From Macrocystis pyrifera (taxonomy: Eukaryota > Sar > Phaeophyceae > Laminariales > Laminariaceae), in assembly GCA_031763025.1 (NCBI GenBank), contig JASSKH010000006.1:13419479-13483478 (forward strand): a DNA stretch of 64,000 nt, in the 5' to 3' direction. Made by a program: the position numbers and the translations under genes. Each line of letters opens with the position of its first letter. Positions within the stretch are counted from its first letter, which is position 1. Shown piece by piece: positions 22,800 through 33,750 of the stretch. Under the pieces are notes generated by a model, which saw nothing but the letters and a program-made list of their open reading frames with translations, did not search any database and had not been told where the DNA came from.

Positions 22800-23426
22800 T
22801 GTGAGATTTCGTTTATTTGGCACCCATTTCGTTTTTTCTCTGGGACTGGAAAAAAACGAAATAAATGTGAAAAGGGAGGTATCGGGATCTTTGCTTCTAA
22901 TTTGTTTATTTTGACCAATAGAACTCACGTGTTCTTTAGTTCTGCTCTTCGTTTTTATTAAATTTTCGTTTTTTTTTTTTTCCTCGTTAGGGCTGGCCCT
23001 AAACAGCAGCAGCAGCAGTTCGAGTTGTCGTTTGCCTGAGCCTCGAGTGTGTGTGAGTTGAGATGAGCCGTCCAAAAGCACTGCGCCGAGCCCGACACCA
23101 GCACAGAAAAGCAGCAGAGTACTACATTTACCGCAGTAAACCTTGTGGTTGCCTGCCTTTCGTCGCTTCCCCGGGCTCTGCCGCTTTCCAAGGAACAAAA
23201 ACAAGCGGTTAGATTTCAGGAACGACCCGCAAGATGCCGCAAGTATAATAATAGTGTAGAAGAATGTCCGAACAGTCTGGGGTTTGGCGAATCGGAGAGA
23301 AAAATAAAAAATCGGGGTGGGGGGGGGGGGGGTGGTGTAGTTCCAATGGGGGGATACCTGGTGATGGGTGGTTCACGGCAGGATCACAGCAAGCATACGC
23401 AGAGGCATCGGTACAGCAGTGGCAGC

Positions 23427-23459
<33 letters not shown>

Positions 23460-25730
23460 ACAGCAGTTGGGAGGATCGACGGGCCGGGAGTAGAGATATA
23501 GTACGTGGGTTTTTTCGATCGCAATCTGGTACCACAGCCAAGACCATCGTGGTAGCTCGTAACTGATCTCGGTGACGGGGGAATACTGGTGTGGTTGTGT
23601 GCAGTGTGGTCGTTTTTATAGGCAAATTTTCACAAAGAACACAGCAGTTACTGCTGTGCCAGATCCAAATTCACCAAATACATAGTAAATGATTTTCGGT
23701 ATTATTTTCTGGACATTTTATCTTCATATATTTATTCGATGTGGCAATCCTGGCCAAGCAAAAACCCATAATACACAGCAGCAAGCAGCAGCTCCTCCAC
23801 ACGACGACAGCATGCAGCTGGAGCAGCCACAGCTCTGCAGCAGCGGGAGCGTATAAATGTAGGACCTCCAAAGTTTTGAAATTGTTTTTGTACCAGGTAC
23901 CACATACATGCGTACGAGTAGTACCTGGCACGTGGTATAGAGCGATAACAACACAGCGCAGCAGCACCTTCCAGAGGCAGCCTTCGCAGCTACGTACGAC
24001 CTCTGCCCGGAGGAGAGGAAAGGTGTGTGTTGTGTTTGTATGTTTGATTCTGTTGGCACTGCACTCCCGTGTCTGGGTACAAACTACTCACAGTTAGACT
24101 GAAATACGTGTCTCTGTACATTGCAATGCTAAAATGGTTGATGACGGCCCCTGCCGACCCGTCGCCGTGCCGAGCGGAGCCCAGAGCTTTCAACCTTTCC
24201 TCTGTCTGCCCGGCCTGCTCGCCTAACTTTTCAACAGCACATGACATCTCTTACCGCCTTGTGACAAGCATGCGTCGGTACAGAGTGGCCGGGTTCCGTG
24301 AGTGCAGAAACCGCAGTCGCCACGATATATACACTATGCACCATAAGTACGTACTCGTACCAGAGATACTATCCATCAGATAGATGTGGGATCATACCAG
24401 CTGCATGCAGTAGTAACCCTGACGAGAACACATTGATGAGACGGGCTGTTTTTTTGCTCTACGAAGGTCAGGTTTTGCGTTGTATCACACGTCAGTATGG
24501 ACTCGCTGGTCAAGTGTCAAGTGTCGCGAGCACCATCATCTGCCAAAAGTCGGGCAAAAAACTTTTTGTCAGAGAGTTGGTTGGTCTTGCACCACGAACA
24601 GGCGCAATTTTTAGTTGTTTGTTGTTGTCGTTCTCCAATCACGGAGGCGGGAGGAGTCTGTGGTCACACAAACTCCAAGTCCTATCATTGGAAGATCCGA
24701 AAAACTTTTTTTTTTTTTTTTATCGGGTGGGAAGCGCAACGCTCCCCACCATGCGCACAGATCAACGAGATGAACTGATATCAACGAGCAAACTGAACCA
24801 ATATGGCCACGGGTATCCATTGATTGATGCCGTACCCCTCGCTGCCTCGGCAAGGCATGCTGCGAGGCATACCCCATCAAGCCAGTGGGGTAGGTCTTTC
24901 TGACGGGTGTAAGGCCGAACTCACCCTCGAGGGGTGATATCTTCTCGCTGCTGCGCGTCGCCGCGAGGCTCAGGCATGGCAGTGAAGTTGGGTCATATAT
25001 ATATGTAGTGTGTCAGGCACGGACACCTAGGATTCGCGCGTCTTTTTCAGGTGCCAGCGGCAGAGCAGCAAATTGCTCAATGGGGATGTCCGTGCGCGGA
25101 GGCAGGCGCCACCACCGGCAAAACTCAAACTACGGACCAGTCTAACTGCGCCGGGAGGAGGCTGGACTCGACGACAAAATCACGATTCGTGAGATTTTTG
25201 TCGTGAGAAACACCCTGCGCGAGATTTTTTGTTTTTCAGATCAGAACCCCAAGTGCGAGGAGCTTTTTGTTTTTGGGACGGGGGAGAAGGGGAACCGACC
25301 GGAAGGGAGTGGCAACGAGAGCACGTGCGAAGGATAGCGGCCCGATCGGGCTAAGGCGATGAGGGTGGCCATGGAGGACGGCAACAGGACGGCACACGGA
25401 GACCCACGACCGGCGCGAACACCATCCTCCAGCATCACGAGAGCCCAGCAGTCATTGTTTTTTTCTCATTATATATTTTTTTACGGCGCAGTGAAGACGG
25501 ACAAGTACATCAGTAGTAGTACGATATGTACCTGTTGTTCGCGTCGTCACTGGTCCATGTGTAGTGTTGGCGAGTTGTATACCTGGTACCCTCATGGGGA
25601 ATGACCCTCGCAATTATCAGGGGCGTGATATCATACGGTAGCTGCGCAACACGTTTTGTCAGAGAGGCGGGGAAGACATACATGGCGATCGTTGATATCT
25701 GCATTGGGGTTTTTTGGTGTGACTTTTTAT
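22800..25730. other. Gene-poor repeat region
   Basis: I find no gene I can support. Notable content is a CAG microsatellite at about 23425-23465, a poly-G tract at about 23316-23331, GTACCTGGTAC-like palindromes near 23890-23935, and a fragment of the CACGATTCGTGA family at 25170-25225. A 201-codon frame at 24298-24903 on + has no domain I recognise and is probably chance. Confidence 0.4.
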
Positions 25731-25734
25731 GCAA

Positions 25735-26575
25735 TTTGTTTTGAGTGATTGAAAAAGGCAGGAAGTCGGATTTTCCAGCGGCAAAAAGCCACACCAGATC
25801 AGTGCGCCGTGTGCCGTCTTACGGTGTTTTCGGTTTTATTCCAGGGGAGAATTAAAAAAAAAGAACAGAACCGAGATCTTGAACTTCACGTACGTGGACC
25901 ACGACACAAACGAGTCGTTCACGCGATCAACCTTCACCACCAGCTCCTCGAAGGAAGGAGCGGAATGTGGAGCCTCCTGGGGAGCTGCGTAAGGGGTTTG
26001 CTAGTCGCTGGACCAGGCAGGAGCTCTCGCTCTCGTGGAGCATGAGCTGCTTGCGGCCGGCCGTCGTGGTCAGAAAAAAAAAAAAACGTTAGATTGTTTT
26101 GATACTGCTGTAGTCTCGTCGTATTCGTCTCCAAAGTTGTTTTTCCTACAGTTGAGCAGCTGCAGTTGGGCGGCCGCAAGGGACGCGATGGTGGCCAAGG
26201 TATTGATGCCCTCTCTCTCCGTAGTGGCCGATGCACAAGTGCTGGAGCCCAGCTGTGTACAACAGTAACCAAGCAGGTAGCGTCGTGACCCATCATGAGC
26301 CCAGTGTGTAACCTATACAAAATTATACAATGCCTCCGAGATCTTGTGCAAAAGCAAATTCTATCACTTTCAAAGTTGATCAGAAAAGGCTGTAAAAACA
26401 AGTCACTCACAACATCATGGGGTTTTATGAGTGATAATATCTCTGAGGAACATTTTTTCCACCAAACAAGCCCCATAAGACGTGACTTTGATAAAGTCTG
26501 GTCAGAAACGGGACCAGATACCCCGAAGCCTCCGTAAACAGCCATATAATCACCTCAAAAAGATCTGGCCTAAGA
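25735..26575. mobile_element. TIR element R2, copy 2 (diverged)
   Basis: This aligns with 11230-12075 through most of its length, starting at TTATGCAATTTGTTTTGAG. Its right end is altered: the GATCTGGCCTAAGAT words are duplicated around 26565-26600. No clean target duplication is visible. Confidence 0.65.
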
Positions 26576-27254
26576 TCATCTGGCCTAAGATCCGGCCTTT
26601 TATACTATCGATATTAATCAATACTGTGTGTGTTCTTCACATTAAACCGTTCTTCTACTCGTCGACATCCAGCAAGCCCATTGTCCGTGCTGATTCTTCA
26701 CCCTAGAAAGATACGAGCTCTGTGGTCACAGACTACGACACAGAGATATCACACCGTAATGCATTAATAGCCTACGCAATACCATGCCTTCGCACTAGGT
26801 GCGGCCGACACAACATACATACATACGCCAGCAATCAAAATACACCATAAAGAACGAGAAGCAACGAAGAAATCAAACCGAAAAAGAAAACGAGAGGAAT
26901 CCCAAATAAATAAATAAAATGGGAAGCCAAAGCCCAGACACATACCCCGAGCATGAGCCAAAATTGACGTGCAAGGGGGAAGAAACGGGAAGGAAAACGG
27001 AAATAGGGAAATACGCATCCCGGGGAACACTTAACTAAGTAATAAGAGAAAGAATGAGTGGGCCAAAAAATATGAAAACAAAAATAAACACGCTCGTCAC
27101 CCACCCACTATGTAGTACTTCTTTCATAAGGATAAGAAGGGGACAAGATAGGAAAAGTTAAGTCATGGAAAAAAATCAAAGCACCAAGCCAATACATACC
27201 GAACGGCCGGCCGCAGCAGTTGGCGGTACGAGTAGCAAAGAAAAGCCCAACCTA

Positions 27255-29019
27255 TTAGTCGGCCTGGTACCTTGCTACCCTGTCTGCAGTCTCTTTGCTA
27301 CTCTCTTCTACCGCGGTTTCCCTTCTACTCCTCCCGTTCCCCCTCCTGCCCCCATACACTTGCACAGTGTTCCTTCTACCCCTCCTGCTGTTACCCCTCC
27401 CCCCGTTCCCTCTAACACTACCCGCAGCGGATGCACGGCGCTGTCTACTCAGCTTTGCCTCAGCCTCGTGCCATCTGCCCATGAACCGTTCAGCTGCTTC
27501 GAGAATTCCCCGGTACCACTTTCCCGTCTGTTTTGCTGCAGTGGGCCACAGTACGGTCCCAACTCCAAAGACTAAGGGGGAGTCTTCCGTTGATCCCTCG
27601 GTGGCTTTGAACACTCTAAGGTCCTCAGCAATGGCCCTACGCCACGTCTTGGGCTGCCCGCCTGGTTTCGGGCTCTCCCCACCAGCGATCGTCCCGAACA
27701 TCAACCGACTGGGCAATCGCCCCTCGTGTTGCCGCACCAGAGCCCCCGCAAAGAAGAGTCGCCGTTTACGGATGGTGGTTTCGATACTTTCACATCGTGT
27801 TATCCTGAGCGCCTTCGCGTACGAGAGGGTGGTGTGGTCGGTGCGTAGTCGGCGCTGGAAGCCAATGACTCGCAGAAAGACTTCGTGGTGGGCTGATCGA
27901 AGCTTGGCGAAGTGGTCCGCATTGAGGGTCCACGTCACGCAACCGTACAGCAAGGTCTCAATCACCTCGGCCTTCAGCATCCAGACCTTCAGACTAAGCG
28001 GCGCGTTCGTCCTATCGTACAGTTCCGGACCATACCGTTTGAGGCATGCCCGCATCAGACGGATTCGTCGCTCGATTTCGAAGGAGAGGTCAGCGTTCTC
28101 GTGGATAATGCCTCCTTGGTATAGAAACTGGGTCGTCTGTTTATACTTCTGGCCTGCAGCTTCGATCACGAGCGGTGAGGTGGTAAACGTCTGATCCCGT
28201 GTACGTAGGAGCATCGTCTCTGTCTTCTTCTCGGATACGGTGAGACCTACTGCTTCGAATACAGTCACGATGACTGCCATCATTCTTGCAAGGCCTTCCG
28301 CCGACTTCGAGACTATTCCTGCGTCGTCTGCATACAACATGCCCCACACAGCCCTTTGCACGCATGCCAACGGTTCCTCTTTTCCGACAACCCTGTCCTC
28401 TTCGAGATGAACCAAATCCCTTACGATGCATTAGTATTTGCTGAGGCGTACCAGTACGATGTGTATCGCAGCGGCGAAGAACACGTTGAGCAGTAACGGC
28501 GATAGTAAGCAGCCTTGCCGCAGCCCCTGGGTTATATTAAACCAATCCGAGTGTTCACCGTCATCTGCACGCACGCGAGCCCGCATGCCTTCGTGAAAAT
28601 TGCGAATGACTGTGAGCATCTTGGTTGGTACACCAAGGCGTGTGAGTACCTCCCACAACAGTTCTCGGTCGACAGAGTCGTACGCTTTCTGCAGATCGAT
28701 GAAGCACATTTACAGGGGGGTTTTCTTCTGCCGTCCGAGCTCCTGCAACCGGCGCACGACAAACAGCATATCGACTGTCGACCGTGCAGGGCGGAAGCCG
28801 CACTGTTCTTCAGGGAGTATATGCTCGGTCTCGCAGTAGCTGCTTAGACGGGACGCAACGATTTTCAGCAACACCTTGCCTGCGTGAGCAACAAGCGAAA
28901 TGCCTCTGTAGTTGTTGCAATCAGTTCTATCCTTTTTGTGAAGGGTTTTTATGATTGCATATTTCCATTGCTGGGGGACTTCTCCCGTTACCCAAACGTT
29001 AACAAGGATACTGTGACAT
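27255..29019 (-). pseudogene. LINE reverse transcriptase (broken)
   Basis: RT motifs appear in order: [47 protein letters not shown] (motif A), [14 protein letters not shown] (motif B), and MLYADDAG (catalytic box, about 28323-28334), followed by the thumb-like region with an RTDHTTLSYA segment. The frame is interrupted by a TAA at 28710-28712, where the family has Tyr before MCF, and by a second stop near 28431. The upstream linker is separated by an inserted element. The encoded enzyme would copy LINE RNA at a nick in target DNA; this copy is inactive. Confidence 0.8.
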
Positions 29020-29020
29020 A

Positions 29021-29432
29021 TGTACATTATTGTCTTTTTTCGCGACATGCCGTGGCATGCGGTGGCACCACCTGCGGCAAAACCTTCCACGGCATCTTCC
29101 ACGGCATACCACGGAACCTTCCACGGACCTCCACGGCATACCATGGGACCCTAACCCTAACCCTAACCCTAACCCTAACCCTAACCTTAATCCTAACCTA
29201 GGTGCCGTGTACGTTGGGGTGCCGTGGGGGTTGCCATGGAGTGCCGTGGCGGTACCCGCGTGGGTTGCCATGGTACTACCCAAGGCATGTCATGGCAACC
29301 CCCACGGCGTGCCATAGAGTCCTATGCTACACTACAGTTGTGGATGCCGTGGTGATGCCATGGTATGCCATGGGCGGTACCATTGCAATGCTACAGCGTG
29401 CCCACGACAAGGTCAAATAGTGTAGAACCCTG
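29021..29432 (+). mobile_element. Telomere-repeat-bearing element, copy B (inside the LINE)
   Basis: This starts TGTACATTATTG and ends TCAAATAGTGTAGAACCCTG. The left half holds TGCCGTGGCATGC-type words. At about 29150-29200 there are six perfect CCCTAA units plus decaying ones, then a right half of TGCCATGG words. It interrupts LINE coding sequence, so it is a true insertion. No target duplication or terminal inverted repeat is evident. Confidence 0.75.
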
Positions 29433-29777
29433 TTGCAACCCTACCGTGCTCTTCAGGTGCTTGTAGAACCCTCGTTGATCGGAACTCGCGAGGACTCTCT
29501 CGGTTTCAGCGAGGTACTCTTCAAAATACGCATTGACTCCTGCGGCGACCACTTTCTGCAGATTCGCACAGGCGGATCTCAACTTCTTCCACGCTGTACT
29601 ATCTCGGGGGTAGACACGCAAGAGCTGTCTCGCATCCTCCCTCGCTGTCCATGCCACTTTGAAAGCGGCCAACGTTTCGGGAGTTTCACACCAACGGTTT
29701 CGGCGGTGGCGACGTGGTGGAGGTGGCACCTCTTTCTCAACAGCATTCATGACAGTTGTGGTGAAAAACTCAAGCAT
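29391..29777 (-). pseudogene. LINE linker region upstream of RT (severed)
   Basis: This frame is Arg/Ala-rich (AWTAREDARQLLR, KKLRSACANLQKVV) and typical of the segment between endonuclease and RT in such LINEs. It runs through STVGLQQ and then directly into the telomere-repeat element, whose sequence provides the last residues and stop. The break marks the insertion point. Confidence 0.6.
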
Positions 29778-29800
29778 GCCAGACGTGTTACGAGGCTGCT

Positions 29801-30286
29801 AGATTTCCGCGACTGCTCTTTTTATACTACCATTGATACTAGATTTCCGCGAGTCGTCACTCTCTGACAGGACCCCAGATAGCAGGCGTATTCCTCATTG
29901 TGTTCACGAGTACCGTGCGTTTCTTGCGGTGCAGGCAGTACTCCAGACAGCAACCGCTGTAGCCAATCGCCACGAGTTGGTTAGTTGCGTGTGGGAACGG
30001 GGGGAACTCTATGCTGTAGTTGATTGATTGAGTGGATATCCGCGTCCATGTTATTAATTAGTATTATATTATTAGTATTGAGTACCAGGTATATGTGTAC
30101 GTATATTTGTCAAATTTTCGTATTTTTGCCTACTTTTCTCTTCGCACGAGCACTTTTAGGCAAAACAGTAAGTACACGGACACGGCAAGCCCTGCCGGAT
30201 ACATTGGTCTAGGTCTCGGCGCGATCCGTGCACTCTGGAGCACGTGGTGGGAGCCCAAAGTTTTTTTTTTCCGGCGGGAGTGGATA
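29801..30286. other. Region left of the GGGGATCCCC element
   Basis: No gene is seen. A stretch at about 29930-30020 is matched in inverted orientation at about 34565-34680, including GGAACGGGGGGAACTCTATG. Confidence 0.5.
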
Positions 30287-30294
30287 AGACGATT

Positions 30295-31152
30295 GTTGCG
30301 AGTTAGGGGATCCCCCTAGTTAGGGGATCCCCTTTGCCTTAGGGGATCTCCTCCTAGCTTAGGGGATCCCCTCCTGGCTTAGGGGATCCCCTCCCAGCTT
30401 AGGGGATCCCCAACGAGCTTAGGGGATCCCCTCCCAGCTTAGGGGATTCTCAACGATCTTAGGGGATCCTCTCCAACCTTAGGGGATCCCCTCCAGGTGG
30501 GGATCCCCTGGGTAATTAGGGGATCCCCTACGAGGTCAACGACTATAGGGGACCCATATCATGTGTGTACTGTGATATAGCGTCTCAATTCAGCAATTTC
30601 CTTAAAAAATTATTGTGAAACTTGGGGGATGCCCTAACACCATATGGATGATATCCCTATATCACAAATGATATAGGAGACACATCAAATCCCCAAGCCT
30701 GTTAGGGGATCCCCAACAGGCTTAGGGGATCCCCAACGGCCTTACGGGATCCCTGCTTACCTTAGGGGATCCCGGGATCCACAACGGCCTTAGGGGACCC
30801 ATATCATGTGTGTACTGCATGTACACTCAACATGTACAAATCGTGTGATATAGCGTCTCTATTCAGTTTCTCCTTCAAAACTTATCGTGACAATTGGGGG
30901 ATCCCCTGTCACCATATGGATGATATCCCTGTTTCACAAATGGTATAGGAGATACATCCACATTAGATACGGAAAAAACATCCCCTAAGCTTGTTGGGGA
31001 TCCCCTAAGCTCGTTGGGGATCCCCTAGGCTGGGAGGGGATCCCGTAAGCTGGGAGGGGATCCCCTAAGCCAGGAGGAGATCCCCTAAGCTAGGAGGGGA
31101 TCCCCTAAGGCAAAGGGGATCTCCTAACTAGGGGGATCCCCTAACTCGCAAC
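30295..31152. mobile_element. MITE-like element with inverted GGGGATCCCC arrays, 8-bp target duplication
   Basis: The termini are inverted (GTTGCGAGTTAGGGG). The direct flanks AGACGATT at 30287-30294 and 31153-31160 match exactly, so this looks like a transposed element with an 8-bp duplication, as in the hAT superfamily. The left 245 bp and right about 165 bp are tandem arrays of a ~20-bp unit (TTAGGGGATCCCC plus a variable 6-8 bp). The centre has two diverged copies of an about 140-bp block at about 30548-30690 and 30787-30965. No open frame of note; non-autonomous. Confidence 0.8.
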
Positions 31153-31159
31153 AGACGAT

Positions 31160-31687
31160 TTCCCTGGTTTCAGTACGAGAGGCCTTATTTTGTACCGGTA
31201 CGTACGTATCGATACATGCTCTCTGTTTTCTCCCCCCGGCTCTCATGAACTGTGAACACATGTATCAGGTACACACCAGACAACATGCACAGATCCCATC
31301 GTTCCAACGCTGCCGCCCACACGCCGTGCGTGTTCGACACACCCGTATGCGTAGTGTTGCTGTGGTTGCTTGTGTTTGTTCGGAGCCTGCCGTCCGCATT
31401 TCATCGTCTGCCATATTTTTTTTTATCCGTGTGTATGTACCCAGGATGACGTATTATATCCCTATATATATTTTTTGGGGTTGTTGCACGGAGCACGGAA
31501 CACCGCCTAGAGAACAATACCCACAGCAGTGCACAGAGCGTGCTTACCTCCAGCTTCCTACAGCACCACCACCAACCCTGCTGCCCAGCAGCAGCAGTGG
31601 GTACACCTTGCGCGTATGGATGATCGTACTGCGGCTCATTCGTACAACATCGTTCGTACAACACATACTTACAGCAGTACAGTTAGA
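31160..31687. other. Intergenic, no supported gene
   Basis: No recognisable coding signal is seen. Short His/Ser-rich frames on + (31245-31709) carry no motif. Confidence 0.4.
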
Positions 31688-31799
31688 ATTACGGGGGGGG
31701 GGTCCATAGTTAATAGGACCTATGGTGCTGATAAAAATATATATATTGACCTATTGTTAATAACATTATTTGGTCCTATTTACTATGGCCCCCCGTAAT
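31688..31799. mobile_element. Short MITE with ATTACGGGG ends
   Basis: The inverted ends of about 30 bp read ATTACGGGG ... CCATAG.TAATAGGACC and its complement, around an AT-rich loop. At 112 bp this is a compact foldback MITE. A TA duplication at the ends is possible but cannot be separated from the repeat itself. Confidence 0.6.
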
Positions 31800-31933
31800 A
31801 GTTCTGATTGCAGTGTGTCCTGCATCGCTTACCGATAGATCCCAGAGCCAGCTGAAAGGGGATCAGTACACGTACGTTCCTCGCGTGACAGGTACGACTG
31901 CGTATTCAGCAGTACTGCTGTAAAATGGAGGTA

Positions 31934-32349
31934 TGTACATTATTGTCTTTTTTCGCGACATGCCGTGGCATGCCGTGGTACGACCTGCGGCTAAACCTTC
32001 CACGGTATCTTCCACGGCATTCCAAGGAATCTTCCACGGACCTCCACGGCATACCATGGGACCCTAACCCTAACCCTAACCCTAACCCCAACCCTAACCT
32101 AGGTGCCGTGGACATTGGGGTGCTGTGGGGGTTGCCATGACATGCCGTGGGGTTACCATGGAGTGCCATGGTGGTAGCCGCGGGGGTTGCCATGGTACTA
32201 CCCATGGCATGTCATGGCAACCCCCACGGCGTGCCATGGAATCTTATGCCACGCCTTGGGATGCCGTGGTGATGCCATGGTATGCCATGGGCGGTACCAT
32301 GGCAATACCACGGCATGTCCACGACAAGGTCAAATAGTGTAGAACCCTG
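31934..32349 (+). mobile_element. Telomere-repeat-bearing element, copy C
   Basis: This has the same ends and layout as copy B, with four perfect CCCTAA units, CCCCAA and CCCTAA at about 32062-32100. It is close to copy B over its whole length and lies in unrelated flanking DNA, so the element is dispersed. Confidence 0.75.
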
Positions 32350-32829
32350 AGTTTGCGTGAAAAACACGACGTGCCAGTTGTACGAGCACTGCTGTTCTTC
32401 TAGCGTATACGTTCATACTGCGCTGGATAACAATTTTCGTTTCCGAGGTTCGACTCGCACCATCCACGTTTTTTTTTTTAATTTCACTTTTGACTTTTTT
32501 TTGTACCAGGACTACAACAGTTGTAGTACTACAACATTAATATGAATACATGCGTCCACACCTTGCTTTTCTGAACGTATGATATACTGTAATGTAAGTT
32601 GTGTGTTTATTTTCCACTTCTGTTTCTTTTTGTGCCAGTACATTCATCCACCTTGCTTTTCTGAACGTATGGTATCGTAGTACATGTTACTTGTGTTTTA
32701 GCCCAAATTAAAGAGTTTGGGCGCGCTTGCGTATGGCTTGCGTTCATACCTCGACATTTCACAGCTACTCCGAATGCTTGGAGTAAAGCAAAGCATGTTC
32801 GCGAAATGACTGCTGCTATTACCATAGGT

Positions 32830-33520
32830 ACTTCGTACACTCGCAGTATTTCGGGGGTTTTGTACTCGAGATACTGCGAGTACTCGCAGTATTTTGAGGT
32901 TCTGTAGATACTACTGCGTATACTTTCGGGCTCGCACTTTAATGCGGGGCTCGGTACTGTGCTGCTGGCATGTATACCGCCTGTTGTGCTCCAAGAATCT
33001 CGGGGTTCTGTACAGCGGGTACTACAAGTATACCAGTACTAGTCTAGCAGTATTTCGTCCGTTGGTAGTGTTCGTACTGCTTGCTGCTGCTTCTGCGAGA
33101 CTCAGTACTCGCAGTAATGAAATTCCCTCAATATGCCCACCAGTATACTTCGAGTATGAAGTATACTTCAACCGTCTGTGCACCGTGTCGACAAGTCTCG
33201 GGGCTACCGTTCGGCACAGAACACACCCAGATAGTCCCACACGAGTGGGAGTTGGAGCAAACTACTTTCGCTGGAGACAACTTGAGCACTTAAAGCAGTC
33301 TGGCAGTATTTCGATATATATATGCATGTGTACTACGAATGCTCAGTATCTCGAGGTAGGTTCTGTACTGCGCATATTGCCTTTACCCCAAGTTTTTCGT
33401 GTTTCGATACTACTGCGGGTACATACTTACCTGTATTCTCGGAGTTCGGTACTGTGCTCACACTCTCATTACTCTCAGTATTTGGGCCTTCTCAGTACTC
33501 GCAATAGATTTACCGCCAGT
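32830..33520. repeat. Degenerate array of CTCGCAGTATTTCGGGGTTC-like words
   Basis: The stretch is built of diverged repeats around ACTCGCAGTATTT and GGGTTCTGTAC, on both strands in places. Open frames here (32894-33538 on +) reflect the repeat and have no domain. Confidence 0.5.
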
Positions 33521-33657
33521 ACTCCAATAATACTCTGAGTACTCTGACTAAGCTTTGTTCTCGAGCATTTATTTTTTTTTCCCTGTGAAACCTTGATATT
33601 ACCCTGAGCACCCAGAAACATATATTTTGGGGCAACATATATATTGTAGTAGTACCG

Positions 33658-33750
33658 GCGTCCCCGGTGGCTTGGTAGGTGGTCCGCGTGCCTGTCAAGA
33701 TCAATTTCGTGGGTTCAAGTCTCACCGAGTGCATGCTCATAGGGACTTTT
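33658..33750 (+). ncRNA. tRNA-Asp-like Pol III unit (SINE head or tRNA relic)
   Basis: A box A-like sequence (TGGCTTGGTAGG, about 33668) lies about 40 bp before a good box B (GGTTCAAGTCT), with a paired T-arm (GTGGG/CTCAC). GCCTGTCA in the middle matches a tRNA-Asp (GTC) anticodon loop. The acceptor and anticodon stems do not pair well, so it is not a working tRNA. A run of five T about 30 bp after box B would end Pol III transcription. A tRNA-derived SINE head or decayed tRNA gene fits best. Confidence 0.4.

Larger units (their letters stand above)
26620..29800 (-). mobile_element. LINE-type non-LTR retrotransposon, 5'-truncated and interrupted
   Basis: The minus strand carries LINE pol sequence. 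From 5' to 3' these are a basic linker region (29777-29435), RT domains (29015-27900), a C-terminal region to about 27255, and a 3' UTR down to about 26620 that is shared with the second copy. No endonuclease domain is visible upstream, so the 5' end is missing. A telomere-repeat element occupies 29021-29432, and about 100 codons expected between the linker and the RT are absent. Confidence 0.75.

Noticed and set aside
24298..24903. 201-codon frame on +
   Set aside because: No recognisable motif, a run of Phe from a T tract, and no supporting context.
30295..30540. Regular GGGGATCCCC units looked like a CRISPR array
   Set aside because: The units are about 20 bp with 6-8 bp variable parts, are mirrored at the other end of an element with target duplication, and no cas-like genes exist in this eukaryotic sequence.
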